A stretch of 64,000 bases of DNA from Sipunculus nudus (GCA_026874595.1 CM049313.1:19981508-20045507), one strand, 5' to 3'; shown: positions 48,206 to 60,828, counted from the first letter of the stretch. Program-made: numbers and translations. Notes: generated by a model not told the origin, from the sequence alone.

Positions 48206-50730
48206 ATTTTCATGTATATGGCCTGCATGAGCTCAGGGATTCAGGGTAAAATGACATCATTCCACCATTTTTTTGAGGAAGACCTGCTAGATCCATTGTG
48301 CAACTGTATATGTCTGCTACTTCAAGGATACCCCTACACATAGAAACAGCTATTTTTCATGCATATACGCATATATTCACATACAATGAAATACAGCTTA
48401 AAAAGTCCATCAAGCTTATCCACTTGATGTGTATGTGTATTATATATACCTATAGAGACACTTCTTTATGGAAATCCAAATTTCAGTGACATCCTTAACA
48501 AAAAAATTTTTGAATCTGTATCCTCATACATAGAGGAAACAGCAAGATTTAAGTAAAAGTTCACTCCTCCAAATTATAAAGATATGGCATCATTACAAAG
48601 ATGAAATAGTAGGGTCTATAAACTTAAACCATAAACTTACCTTTGTTCACTCATTTCCCCCCCCCCCCCCCCCCCACATCAGTCCCACAATAGTTCATCC
48701 TCATTATGCATTAACTGAATATTGAACACTGCCATCTTACTTCTTTTGTAGAAATAACAGGAAGAGACAAGATAAGCTTTAAGTAGCTTGCACTCAATCC
48801 CTCTGATGCATGTTAACTGTGATATTTCGATGCTATGTCACATTGTACTTCAATATTCAGTAACAATAAAATATCTAAAAAAAAATGTGAATGAAAAATG
48901 CAACTGGTTTTGAAAATTTAATTAATGGCCTAGTGGTTTGCGAAAGTATTGATTTTATCAATGAATGGTTGTTTTCAATCATAATGGATAAAATTGGTTG
49001 CATTTTGCATAATCGTTCACAAAAAAATTATATATGTAAATTGATAGAAGTCACATTGACCAGAAACTATATTCATATTTATCCAGTCAGAAAAATAAGG
49101 AAGAAGTGATTCTTCCATTTCCATGACCTCTCAGCGTGATGTGCATGTCAGACTCAATGTACTCGGTCAATAGTCTAGGTACAGTTCTATCAAGCAAATT
49201 TCATGGTAATATAGAAGGTATATTGATAAGTGATCATCAGTTGACCACTAGTATTGCATTCATGAGCTACTTGTGCTACTGGCACAAATACATTTGATAG
49301 CAAATAGAAAATTAAAAGGCTTCCAATGTAGGGATGAAAATCCAGCACAGAAGCCAGGGTAACTGTACAAAGGTGGTTTATTTTCCCAGTCACAGGCTCC
49401 ATGATAAGTGCCAGTGATTCATTTCTCAGTCAATTCTGCTTTTATGAATGTTCATTTGAAAATTTAGCTGGGGTGGCCCCAACAAAAGTGGAAATCCAAA
49501 ATGGCTCCTGTCTACCATTTTGAAAATTATTGTTTCACTAGTTTGGCCTGCAGTAGTGTTCAGTGTATTGATTCTAGGGTGTCTTGGGTGGAGGAATTCA
49601 TTTTTTATGTCAAATGTATGATGCAGCATATTTTGACTTAGAATCAAAGATTGATACTTATTTTTAGCTCACAGAGGTTACTTTTTTCAGGTTCATGATA
49701 CAGCAATTGCAATGCACAGTAAACTTCCTGTCTCACTAATAGGAATACCATTATGTGAAACTAGATTGGTCGGCCGAGTAGTAGCAGGAGGATACTGTAG
49801 TTTGCTTTATATTTATGGGGCTCAATTTTCGCGCTCAAGCAATTTTTCATAGTTTCACGGGGTTCCATTTTCTCGATGGAGAATAAATTAATATCTTAAT
49901 AAACACCAAAATAGGTATGAATTCTCCATTACACAAACTCATGTTTTGCTCAAAAAACAATGACTGTCACTGCCAGAACCTGCCGATGCTGCTTCAAAGG
50001 GACATTGGTTTCACAGCTTGGCCATTACATATCAATATAAATAGGGCCCTCCACTCTACCTTGATCATATCATGTTCTGATAACGTAATAGAAACATAGT
50101 TCCACTGAAATAACAAGTTGGTTACGGAAGGGGCCATATCTCTGAAGCAACCGCTCACGGAAGGTCTGCCTGATCCCCGCGAGTGTGAATGTGAAGAAAG
50201 AGCAGAATTACTCTAAGCGGCGAATGACCAGATCGATCGACAGCCAACAAAGTATAAGTGGGAGAATTCAAGCAGTACAACCAAGACAAACAGCTTGTGA
50301 TCGCAGTTTAATGAATAAAATCAGACATGCAGAACTGCAGGCGGGAACCAAGCAATTTATTATGTAAAACTAAGATCATGGTCACATCACACACTGCGAT
50401 CAACATGATCGTCATTTGGATTTTATTTATTTCCCAGTAATGCCCATTATTGCAACCTGGTGGCAACCAGAGAGACTATTTTTCCATGACAGCACGGTTT
50501 CATATCTGCATGGTTTCAATTTCGCCGCCTTTTCCCTACCGCGAATATTGCTAATTTGAAACAACCATGAATAACAAGCCAACCACAGTATCTGGGGCCC
50601 CAAACATCTGAGAGGAAGGTGCCTGCTGGTGAAACCCTTGATGGGATCTTCTCTGTTTGATAGTTACTGTACATACCCGGTAACTCTGGTTCATCGGACT
50701 TGCCCTGAGATGTCCCTGTTGAATGTGTTG

Positions 50731-50890
50731 GGATTATTTTGGTGGGCCCCCACATGTTATAAACACAGAGTATAAATAAAACAAACAGCCTGTGTGTGCA
50801 GGGATCAGTGTTTTCTGGCCTATTTTTATAAGCAGTTCATGGGATATTCTTCATTTCATAGACATCAAATATCGGTATAGGCTCCTTTAA
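50731..50890 (+). repeat. Dispersed repeat family D, copy 2
   Basis: Direct-oriented homologue of 29519-29676, sharing GGATTATTT, CACATGTTATAAACA and TTTTCTGGCCTATTTTTATAA. Confidence 0.65.
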
Positions 50891-53506
50891 GTTTTGAAAA
50901 CACAGACTAATATAAGCATATATTGAATTCCATAGCATGCATTGTAAGACTTTTTATGTCTGTGGAGCAATTTGAAAACTTGTATTTCATTTCAGTATGC
51001 ATTGTATATCTTGTCAATTTGCTGTTTAAAGAAGCACTGATATACTGAGTTTGTTGATGGTAGCCATTAGTGAGCCTGTTCAGTTGATATGTCTGAACCT
51101 GTATATCCATTCCCTGTTCCTGTTCATAGCATCTCTCCTGAATGCCGGGCCCTAGCAACCAGACCAAGTGTAATGTTACACATAGCATGGTTGACAAGTC
51201 TACGTCAAGGTTATATAATTGAATACTATTGATCCTGTGGCGGCAATGCATTCTTGTTTGTTTTTAAACATAACACCCCGCAGGCTTTTACTCTCAGGGT
51301 TGGTGGTGTGGATCTGTGTTAAATCACCTGAGCCTAGCTCATATATTCCGGTCAGGTGAACTTTAATGATTCAGTAAATGTGGTTAGTACAATCCTTAAA
51401 CAACAGTAATACACTCCAGATCTCCTTCGCTCTAACCACTGCTTAGATAAGCATTTTTTTTTGTGGTCTCACCTAACAGTGAACTGCACAGAGTACCCTT
51501 TATTAATTAATATGTTCACAAAAATCTTTAAAATTCGAGAAGAAACCAGGGAACATTTTATGAGTGGAAATTCTTGTTCATTATAGGAAGATGATGGTAT
51601 CAACCTTTGACCTGTGTATAACATAACAGATCTGTTAATGTTAGTAATATCAAGTTCTGCCTTGTGAGACTACAGACATAGATAATGCACATGAGATGTT
51701 ATTGGGGCTACAGTAGAGCCTAGCGCCACTGCCACCAGCCAAGTTAAGATTGAGCCAAGCCAGCCAAGCTTATCGAGAGGCGCAGCCAATATTTCCTTAA
51801 GGCAAAGTGAGCCGATTTTCGCAGCCCAGTTTGGCTTGAGAAAAAATTAATACAAATAGATTAATTTTGTATAATTAAAAATGTCCGAAAAAAATGCCAG
51901 GTCTAGCAACGAAACTTGGCTTACTACCAAAGTCAGCCATCTTTGTCCAAGCCAGTTGCATAAATGAAGATAACTCAGCTCCGGGTCTAGGCTACAGTGT
52001 AAATAAACATTCACCTGTGTACTTGGTGCATCTAATTCAGGAAGGTTTAATTTTTGCAATAATTCACATTCATGAAAATCATTAATTTAAAACCTTTGTG
52101 AACAAAAAGGAAAACAATAACAGTATGGTATTTATAGTTCCCTCACTCGACATTTCAGCCTTCAGAATGAATAGTTCATTGCCTGCCGTCATAGCATATC
52201 CTATAGGCTTGGGAAATTGAGGAGGCCTTTATTTTAATTTAATTATTGATATTTCTCCTTCAATAAAATTCTTGATTCAGTTATTATTTTAGGAGTAAAT
52301 TTCAGAGTTTTCGAATAAAATCAAATATTTAATTACAATGGATGTTAATAAAAGTCAGCTAGTAAAGGGACAATGTACTTCTCAGAACTGGTTTATTGAA
52401 GCACAAGAGAAAAGTGCACATGTGATCCAGTGTTTTGTTTCTATGTTAGTGTTGAAGCTAGATCAAATGCACATAACATGATAAAGAGGTTCAACACAGT
52501 GGCATGCTCCATCAATTTGACAGCTCACAGAGTGCTTATGAATGGGCATGCAATAGAAATGATAATAATACATAAAATGATTGATTTTAATGTTAAAATC
52601 ATTTACAGTATAATTGAAGAGTGGCCATTAAATCCATCAACTATTTAATCCATTGTTACATCTCTAAAAGTTATCTGGTGTTTTGACCAGCATTAAATAC
52701 AACTTGCATTGGCCAGTCAGCTCTGGAAAATCTACAACTTAGCCTGCATGGCTGGTTCATTTTCCTAAATGTCTGCTGCGGTGTGTTGTTTTGTACAGTT
52801 TTACAGCTTTTTTAAATAAGTAGAAGATATAAGAAAATTTAGATTATAAGTGTTATGAGTCACAATTATTTTCTGCTGCATGAAAATATAACATAAACAT
52901 GATTAATGTTTTAGATTTTTGAGTCACCCTGGATTTCTGAATGTATTCTAAGATACCCTGAAATCTTGAATTGTTAAAGCATATTTAAAATCATAGAAAA
53001 ATGTGACTTTTCAACTAATTTTGCAACTTGTTGTTTCCAACTATTCTCCATCAAGCTTAAGTTATATCTTATTTACTGGCTTGTTCATATGATGGTAATT
53101 AATATTTTTTCACTAAATGGCTACACATGTTAACAACACAATCACCTAACAGTCAACTACTCTTTTCATGCAGGACCAAAGTGAACCAATTAGGCAGCAC
53201 TTTCACAAAACCGTGGTCCTACCGTTTGGCAAGTTTGGACTATGATGCTTGTTGATTTTATTCTGGGTGGTGTGTCACCAAGCACAGGTCATGTGTAGGG
53301 CAGATATAATCTGTATTAACTGACAGTGATTTGTACAAGCAATGATGTGTGTCAGCCAGGGGGCCTTATTATGGCAGGATTATAAAAATTATTATTAATC
53401 ACAGATATGTGATTGGCTATAAATGCCTATAATGCTATTTTGACTGGGCACTTAGTAAAGTTCTTTGCAGCCAGGCATGGTAACTATAACTATAATTTTA
53501 TTGCAG
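50891..53506. other. Arrestin intron 1, 3' part
   Basis: No repeat boundary or foreign gene identified. It ends in a TTTTATTGCAG acceptor at 53506. Confidence 0.5.
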
Positions 53507-53653
53507 GGATTCGACTGACATTTTTGGGTCTAGCCAGAGTACACTGGACAGAACGACATACCACTGGGTCAGGCAAAAACCGGCGTACAACAACACGGCA
53601 TTACAGTGCAAGTGAACAGTACTTCCACCAGACAATCACAGTGTACGGGAAAG
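53507..53653 (+). CDS. Alpha-arrestin, coding exon 2
   Basis: 147 bp, entered with two bases to finish codon 40 and leaving one base for codon 89, so both flanking introns are phase 1. It encodes residues 40-88 (GIRLTFLGLARVHWTE, then a Thr/Arg-rich loop TTGSGKNRRTTTRHYSASE, then YFHQTITVYGK). The GxRxxFxGxARVxWTE block is a diagnostic stretch of the Arrestin_N domain in ARRDC proteins. Acceptor TTGCAG at 53506 and donor GTGAGT at 53654 are both strong. The intron before it is 7,568 bp and carries several mobile elements. Confidence 0.95.
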
Positions 53654-53974
53654 GTGAGTACACCAACAACTCTTAATGCTGCTTTTCCATAAATGCATAT
53701 ATGGAAAAAAATTGCTCATATGGTAATATAACTAGAGCAAATCCACATGCGCCTAAGTGAGCACAAAAGCAAGGTTGCTCCAGGTAGCAATTCAGAGGCC
53801 TGTGTGTGGGAATTCCTTTTAATGATGGGGAGGGCTTCTCTGTTTTTACAGCATGTGCCTAAAGAAAAGCCAGCATGCTGAAAACACAGAGGATATTCAG
53901 TGATGGGGATGTGGAGAGATTAGTGGAATTTATAAATGAAAGACACTTTACTGTTTATACAATGCCATCTCTTT

Positions 53975-54700
53975 GAATCGCAGCTTAATTTTGACATACT
54001 GACTAAGAGACTCATCTGTTGTTCTGCAGCTTTAGACATACTGACTAAATGACTAATATGTTCTTCCTTAGCTTTTGACAAACTGACTAAATTTAAGGAC
54101 TCAGCTACTGTTCTGTAGCTTTAGACATACTGACTTAAGGTCTCAGCTACTGTTCTGTAGCTTTAGACAAACTGACTAAATGACTAATATGTTCTTCTTT
54201 AGCTTTAGACAAACTGACTAAAGGACTCCTCTGTTCTTCTTTAGCTTTAGACATACTGGCTAAAGGACTCATCTGTTGTTCTGCAGCTTTAGACATACTG
54301 ACTAAAGGACTCAGCTACTGTTCTGCAGCTTTAGACATACTGACTCAAGGACTCAGCTACTGTTCTGCAGCTTTAGACATACTGACTAAAGGACTCAGCT
54401 ACTGTTCTGCAGCTTTAGACAAACTGACTAAAGGACTCCTCTGTTCTTCTTTTGCTTTAGACATACTGGCTAAAGGACTCATCTGTTGTTCTGCAGCTTT
54501 AGACAAACTGACTAAAGGACTCCTCTGTTCTTCTTTTGCTTTAGACATACTGGCTAAAGGACTCATCTGTTGTTCTGCAGCTTTAGACATACTGACTAAA
54601 GGTCTCAGCTACTGTTCTGTAGCTTTAGACATACTGACTAAATGACTAATATGTTCTTCCTTAGCTTTCGAAATATCTACCTATTGACTAATCTGTTCTG
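53975..54700. repeat. 42-bp minisatellite in arrestin intron 2
   Basis: About 17 imperfect copies of a 42-bp unit (TTCTGCAGCTTTAGACATAC-TGACTAAAGGACTCAGCTACTG). Because 42 is a multiple of three, the minus strand stays open over some units (54399-54590), reading as 14-residue repeats such as SKAAEQQMSPLASM. The unit length varies at the edges and nothing supports expression. It fills most of the 1,133-bp intron. Confidence 0.9.
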
Positions 54701-54786
54701 CATCATTAGACAAGTTTAAGGTTTGAGTATTTCTTGTTTTTTTTGGCAATTGACATAAGTTTTTTTATGGTATTTTTACTTTTCAG

Positions 54787-55013
54787 CACAAGGACAGAGT
54801 GGAGACAACCCTGTGTTACCGGCAGGGCGCTATACCTACCCCTTCTCTTTCATCCTACCCCCATCCCTACCCTCATCGTTTGAAGGTGCCTGGGGCAGGG
54901 TGAGATATTCAGTGAAAGGAAACATAGATCGGCCATGGAGGTTTGACCACAATACAAAGCAGGCATTCACAGTACTCAGTATCCTTGACCTTAACACGAG
55001 GCCACAAGTCATG
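54787..55013 (+). CDS. Alpha-arrestin, coding exon 3
   Basis: 227 bp, residues 89-164; enters in phase 1 and leaves in phase 0. It encodes LPAGRYTYPFSFILPPSLPS, SFEGAWGRVRYSVKG and NTKQAFTVLSILDLN, the core of the Arrestin_N domain. The LPAG...PFSFxLP...PSSFEGxxGxxRYxVK pattern is characteristic of the ARRDC/TXNIP family. Acceptor TTTCAG at 54786, donor GTATGT at 55014. Reading on past the donor gives no family text, which supports the exon end. Confidence 0.95.
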
Positions 55014-55403
55014 GTATGTTTGACGATTTTATACCCTCACACTCCGCATCAGTTGAAAATATTTCTCTTTAGTTCTAGGTGTGTAACAGTGCATCAAATT
55101 ATCCATGCATTGAAATGCAACCCCTCAATGAAATTCTTAATGAGTCATAACCTCTGAATCAATTCATTTCAACAATCGAAGCTTTATAATAATATATCAT
55201 TCTTATCATATGGATACATTCATCCTCATTCAAAAGACAGTGCCACCAACAGGCCATTAACCTATTTGCTGAAAATGATTTGTTACTCATTTCTTGACAG
55301 ATTTTATTCTTTTTCATAAAATACAGAGTGACTCAAAGTTTAAGAGTTTTTTGTGCCATAATCATATTTTTACCCTTCCATTAAACCTGACTATCTTTCA
55401 CAG

Positions 55404-55586
55404 AATCCTTTCAGTGGCAGTAATCAGAAGACGCTGTGCTGCTGGTGCTGTAAGTCAGGTCCCATATCAGCAATGGTTACAGTTGACCGAACAGGTTATG
55501 TGCCGGGAGAGTCGATACGCGTGTCAGCTGAGGTCACAAACCTGAGCAGTCGCACCATGAACTGTACCAAAGTTAAGCTAACACAG
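55404..55586 (+). CDS. Alpha-arrestin, coding exon 4
   Basis: 183 bp, 61 complete codons, residues 165-225, phase 0 on both sides. It begins NPFSGSNQKTLCCWCCKSG, where the Cys-rich CCWCC precedes the GPIS that opens the Arrestin_C domain in ARRDC2/3/4 proteins. VDRTGYVPGESIRVSAEVTN and TKVKLTQ follow as the first strands of Arrestin_C. Acceptor TTTCACAG at 55403, donor GTAAGG at 55587. The Cys cluster is a conserved family feature that may aid membrane association through acylation; that role is inferred. Confidence 0.95.
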
Positions 55587-55629
55587 GTAAGGTGTAATAG
55601 GAGACAATGATAAAAAAATAATTGAGGTG

Positions 55630-56105
55630 AAAAAATTGAGTCTAGACTTGGACTCAAGCCCAGATCAGAGTCCCAAGTCCACTTTTTTTAGGAACTCAGA
55701 CTTGGACTTGAGCACCCAGGAAGTAAGGACTCTAGAATCAGGCTAAGTCCATCTCGAGTCCTATAATGAAAAACTCTGTCACATTGTATAAAAATTTATA
55801 TATATGTGTCAACTACTAACAGAATGTTTCACAATAATTATATATTCAAGGCTTCAGCACTGATTCTGTAGCTCAATGTAATTAGTCATTATAGTAAAAT
55901 TATATATGAACCAACTTGAACATGTTCATGATAAACTGAAATTTCCATTTTAAAAATGATCTTTGGAAGGACTTGTTTTGGACTTGGACTCAGTTTCCAA
56001 ATTACTCAGACTCAGAGAAGGTGAATTTGGACTAGAACCTCATGTACTCGGACTTGCGGACTGGCACTCGGACTCATATGTGTGGATTGACTGCATCACT
56101 GGTTA
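55630..56105 (+). repeat. Dispersed GACTCGGACTTG-rich repeat
   Basis: Dense in GGACTTGGACTC/GACTCGGA words, ending near GACTGCATCACTGG. Related in opposite orientation to 2214-2330. No coding capacity. Confidence 0.55.
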
Positions 56106-56545
56106 TGATCAGCTATCTCACGATATTATACATTTTGTGTTACTTCACTCACAATATGACACACAATATGATACAGTAGAACCCCACACTGTGACCACTC
56201 CACAATTATGACCTCCACACATTTATGACCACTTTTCTTGGTTCAATGATAAATGACTCAGAATTATGACCTACCCTGAATTCATAACTACAGTCATATT
56301 ATATGGTCCCAAATTTAATTTAATAACTTTTGGTCCAAGTCCTTAGCCTTGCTGGATGTCACTGCAGAGCAAATGATAGCTTTAATAAGCCATTCTGCTT
56401 GGCTTACTGTCCTTGGGGGTAGCTGTAGGTATTGATAATACAGGATCCTTTTGAGCCAATAAATACTTTCATTTTTAGCTCAGCTGACTGAAAGTCATCT
56501 GAGCTATAGCGATCACTCTTTGTCCGTCGTCCGTCTGTCCGTCCG

Positions 56546-58830
56546 TTAACCAGGCACAAATCGTAACCGCTGAACCTTGTAACTTGGGATTCTGAGAGGT
56601 CCATGAAAAATTTCCTTGGAAACCAGAAATTAGGTCTCTGTTACCCATATCCTTCGAGCTATGGGGCCCCCAAAGTACCCCCCCAGAAAAGTAAAAAATT
56701 TCAATCAAAAACTTCAATATCTCATTAACTACTTGACTGATGGTCATGATTTTTGGCATACATATTGATCATGAGATGTTCTATCACTTCCTGCAGACTT
56801 GTGGCGCCACCTGTATTTTTCGATTTTTTACAAATTTTTTTCTCTATTTTTGAGACCTTTAAAAATGTGAACATCTGTTAACAAGGCACAAATCGTAAAG
56901 CCTAGACCTAGAATCTTAATTCTTGATACACTGAGAAGTCCATGAAAAATCTCCTTGGAAACCAGAAATTAGGTCTCTGTTACCCATATCCTTCGAGCTA
57001 TGGGGCCCCAAAGTACCCCCCAGAATAGTAAAAAATTTCATACAAAAACTTCAATATCTCAATAACTACAACACTGATGGTCATGATTTTTGGCATACAT
57101 ATTGATCATGAGATGTTCCATAAGTTCCTGCAGACTGGTGGCGCCACCTGTATTTTTCGATTTTTTTATCATTTTTTCCTCTATTTTTGAGACGTTTAAA
57201 GATGCTGTCATCTGTTAACGTGGCACAAATCGTAACCGCTGGACCTAGAATCTTCATTCTCGACACACTGAGAAACCTATTAAAAGTCTCCGTGGAAACC
57301 ATAAATAAGATCTCTGTTACCCATATCCTTCAAGCTATGGGGCCCCAAAGTACCCCCCAGAAAAGTCAAAAATTTCATACAAAAACTTCAATATCTCATT
57401 AACTACTTGACTGATGGTCATGATTTTTGGCATACGTATTGATCATGAGATGTTCCATCACTTCCTGCAGACTGGTGGCGCCACCTGAATTTTTCGATTT
57501 TTTACGAATTTAAAAATGTAAACAGCTGTTAACAGGTCACAAATCATAAAGACTGGACCTAGAATCTTCATTCTTGACACACTGAGAGGTCAATAAAAAG
57601 TCTGCATGGAAACCTGAAATAAGGTCTCTGTTACCCATATCCTTTGAGCTATGGGGGGCTCCCAATAACCCCCCAGAATAATGGAAAATTTGATAAAAAC
57701 AAACTGCAACATCTCAATAACTACAACACTGATGGTCATGATTTTTGGCATACATATTGATCAAGAGGTGTTTCATCAGTACCTGCAGACTGGTGGTGCC
57801 ACCTGTATTTTTTCAAATTTTCACAATTTTTTTTTTCTATTTTCGAGACCTTTCAGGATGTAGTTATCTGTCAACAGGGTACAAATCGTAAGGACTGGAC
57901 CTAGAATCTTCATTGTTGACACACAGGGAGACCCATGATAAGTCTCCATGGACACCTGAAATTAGGTCTCTGTTACCCATATCCTTTGAGCTATGGCACT
58001 CCAAAGTACAGCTCAGAATAATGGAAAATTTGATACAAAAGCTGAAGTATCTGAACAACTAATGCAGAGATCACCATAATTGTTTTCATGGATATTGATC
58101 ATGGAGTGTTTCATCAGTTTCTGCAGACTGGTGGCACTACCTGTATTTGTTCGGGTTTTTTTACGAATTTTTTCTCTATTTTTGAGACCTTTAAAGTTAT
58201 GAACATTTGTTAACAGGGCACAAATCATTAAAACTGGACCTAGAATCTTCATTCTTGACACACAGGGAGACCCATGAAAAGTCTCCATGGAAACCTGAAA
58301 TTAGGTCTCTGTTACCCATATTCTTTAAGCTGTATGGCTCCAAATTACCCCCCAGAATAATGGAAATTTGATACAAAAACTGCAGTATCTCAATAACTAC
58401 AACACTGATGGTCATGATTTTTGGCATACATATTGATCATTACCTGTTCCATCAGTTTCTGCAGACTGGGTGCGCCACCTCTATTTTTTTTCAAATTTTT
58501 ACGATTTTTTTTCTCTTTTTTTGATACCTTTAAAGATGTGGTTATCTGTCAACAGGGTACAAATCGCAACAACTGGACCTAGAATCATCATTCTTGTCAT
58601 GCAAGAAGGCCCATGAAAAGTGCCTGTGGAAACTTAAAATTAGGTCTCTGTTACCCATATCCTTCAAGCTATAGGACTCCGAAGTTTCCCTCAGAATAAT
58701 GGACAATTTGATACAAAAGCTGAAGTATCTGAACAACTAATGGGGAGATCACCATGATTCTTTGCATGGATATTGATGTTTGTAAGTGTTTTTATTAGTT
58801 TCTGCAGACTGGTGGAGCCACCTGTATTTT
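56546..58830 (+). repeat. Tandem array 1, about 338-bp unit, seven copies
   Basis: A CACAAATCG-type start recurs at 56555, 56887, 57224, 57538, 57881, 58219 and 58560. Each unit then has TTAGGTCTCTGTTACCCATA, a CCCCAGAA block, TGATGGTCATGATTTTTGGC and, near its end, a GGTGGCGCCACCTG box. Short minus-strand frames within units reflect the shared text and are not genes. Confidence 0.95.
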
Positions 58831-58834
58831 TGTA

Positions 58835-60070
58835 CCCGCCAAAACGAAGTTTTGTGGATACTATGTTTTTGACCGGGTTCCTCCGCCGTTGCCGCGTTCG
58901 TTTCCAGAGAGCTCCTCTGGGACTTGATTTTATCAGCTTTCCAAGCTCATATCTCGGGAACCATTTGACTGATCAGGAAATAAAATTTATACTAATGTAG
59001 CCCTTGGATAGCTCTATAACATACACAAAAAATGGTGGCGCCACCTGTAACCATGTTTGCACAGTGTCCATCTGTTCATCTGCCTTTGGTTAAAATCACT
59101 CATATCTCTGCAGTGAATTGACTAATTCACCTGAAATTCGGCATGCGTATACATCCTGGATAGCTTTCTTGATTTTATGACAGGTGGCACCACCTACATT
59201 CTCATTCACGCTGATGACATCCAAGCTCATATTTCGGGAACCGTTTGACCAATCGGGCCAAAATTTTGCATGTATATAGATCTAACATAGCTCTTTATCA
59301 TACGCTAAACTGGTGGCGCCACCTGCAACCAATTTTTGCACAGCGTCTGTCTGTTTGTCTGCCGTGCAATAATGTCACTCATATCTCGGCAGTGGTTTGA
59401 CATATCTGCCTAAAATTTTGCAGTTTTATACATCCTGGATAGCTTTCTTGATTTTATGACAGGTGGCACCACCTACATTCACGTTCACGCTGATGACATC
59501 CAAGCTCATATCTCGGGAACCGTTTGAACGATTGGGCCAAAATTTTGCATGTGTATAGATCTCACATAGGTCTTTATCATACACAAAACTGGAGGGGCCA
59601 CCTGCAACCATTTTTGCACATTTTGCACAGCGTCTGTCTGTTGGTCTGCCGTGGCCTAAAATCATTCATTTCTCTGTAGTGGTTTGACATAACTGCCTAA
59701 AATTCTGCAGGTTTATACATCCTGGATAGCTTTCTTGATTTTATGACAGGTGGCGCCACCTACATTTTAGTTAACGCTGCACTCATCCAAGCTAATACCT
59801 AAGGAACCATTTGACCGATGGGCCAAAATATCATACACAAAACTGCAACCATTTTTGCACAGCGTCTGTCTGTTTGTCTGCCGTGGGCTAAAATCACTCA
59901 TATCCATGTAGTGGTTTGACTTTTCTGCCTAAAATTTTGCATAGGTATACAACTTGGACAGCTTTCTGGATTTGTGGTAGGTTGCACAACCTACATACAC
60001 ATTTAGGCTGCAGACATCCATGCTAATATGCAACATACCTCACTCTGTTTCCCCTTGCCACTCAATCCAT
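58835..60070 (+). repeat. Tandem array 2, about 278-bp unit
   Basis: Four to five units. AAGCTCATATCTCGGGAACC-like text recurs near 58941, 59223 and 59502, and the GGTGGCGCCACCTG box near 59033, 59311 and 59590. A second half-box GGTGGCACCACC lies between at 59185 and 59463. Later units decay. The unit differs from array 1 except for the shared palindromic box. Confidence 0.85.
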
Positions 60071-60328
60071 GCCTCACTTCACTCTGATTTTGGCAGATAC
60101 ACGTAGTCACTTGTCGGCTACCCGTATTCTAGTTTTTAAAGTTTACACATTTTTTCTCTATTTTTCAGATATATAAATACAGACTAAATCTTGGCCTGTT
60201 GGTTAATCTGTTTGATGCTTCAGTTGAATGGGTATCTACCATTCTGATTATAAAATTTCCTTTTGTGAATCTCTTCCCAGTCAGCTGAGCGTCATGACCC
60301 ATGGGTCACTTGTTGTATAATGATTTGA

Positions 60329-60725
60329 CAGTTGGCAAGCAGAACACGAAGAATATATAAGTCATGATAAATACTGTATTGTAGCTTTTATTTATTAAAA
60401 CTAAAAACCACATGTCATATCAATAACTTTGGCCACTTGCAAGGTAAGGACTAGTGTAAACATATATATCAACGATTCAAGCCTCATCTCTAACATGCCT
60501 ATAATAACTTTCCTTTTTACATAATGGTCTGGCACTTGGCAAGCAGAACACCTGGAATATATTTATTTTTTGTCATTAATAAATACTTCAAGGGTAGCCT
60601 TTATTTATTTAAACTACAAACGACAGGTCACATTGATAATCATGGCCACTGTGCAATGAAACGACTATTTTAAACACAGACATCAGTGATTCAAGCCTAG
60701 AAATATGATCCAGTTAACTTAGAAT
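60329..60725 (+). repeat. Direct duplication, about 200 bp
   Basis: TTGGCAAGCAGAACAC occurs at about 60335 and again at about 60536. Following blocks (AATAAATAC, CTTTTATTTATT, GGCCACT, TTCAAGCCT) repeat in order. It belongs to the right part of the pogo-like host element. Confidence 0.75.
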
Positions 60726-60828
60726 TTCACAAATAGGACGACCCCAAAATTATGACAACCCCAAAATTACAACCACTTGTGGTCAGTCCCTAAGGTGGTT
60801 GTATTAGTAATGGTGGTGTTCCACTGTA

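Larger units (their letters stand above)
46248..50730. other. Arrestin intron 1, middle part
   Basis: Apart from the miniature element at 47191 and the hairpins at 48142, this holds a C run (48657-48675) and short repeat fragments (TTCGCG-type near 49830 and 50520-50600). No exon of another gene is recognised. Confidence 0.5.
56474..60316 (+). mobile_element. Array-bearing Helentron/HINE-like element
   Basis: The left end carries GCTCAGCTGACTG (56478-56490) and the right end its exact complement CAGTCAGCTGAGC (60278-60290). A perfect palindrome TGACCCATGGGTCA (60295-60308) then forms a hairpin just before the terminal CACTTGTT. Subterminal inverted repeats, a 3' hairpin and internal tandem arrays are the recognised layout of Helentron-associated non-autonomous elements. 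No Rep or helicase coding region is present. A 100-bp miniature with both ends lies at 47191-47290. The class is inferred; the boundaries are visible. Confidence 0.65.
56174..60826 (+). mobile_element. pogo/Tigger-like element hosting a nested insertion
   Basis: The left end CAGTAGAACCCCAC (from 56174) and the right end, read in complement, CAGTGGAACACCAC (to 60826) form terminal inverted repeats flanked by TA on both sides (56172-56173, 60827-60828). This fits Tc1/mariner-superfamily pogo/Tigger ends. Removing the nested element at 56474-60316 leaves about 810 bp with no transposase text. It is therefore a non-autonomous copy, close in size to the similarly ended element at 63033-63843. Confidence 0.6.

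Noticed and set aside
55014-55157. Continuation of arrestin exon 3 to a stop at 55157
   Set aside because: A good GTATGT donor stands at 55014, and splicing to 55404 restores conserved arrestin sequence; the read-through text has no family similarity.
56475-58736. Series of minus-strand frames of 64-94 codons as a gene family
   Set aside because: They are the same frame recurring in each 338-bp tandem unit, broken in different places; the text is a non-coding array.
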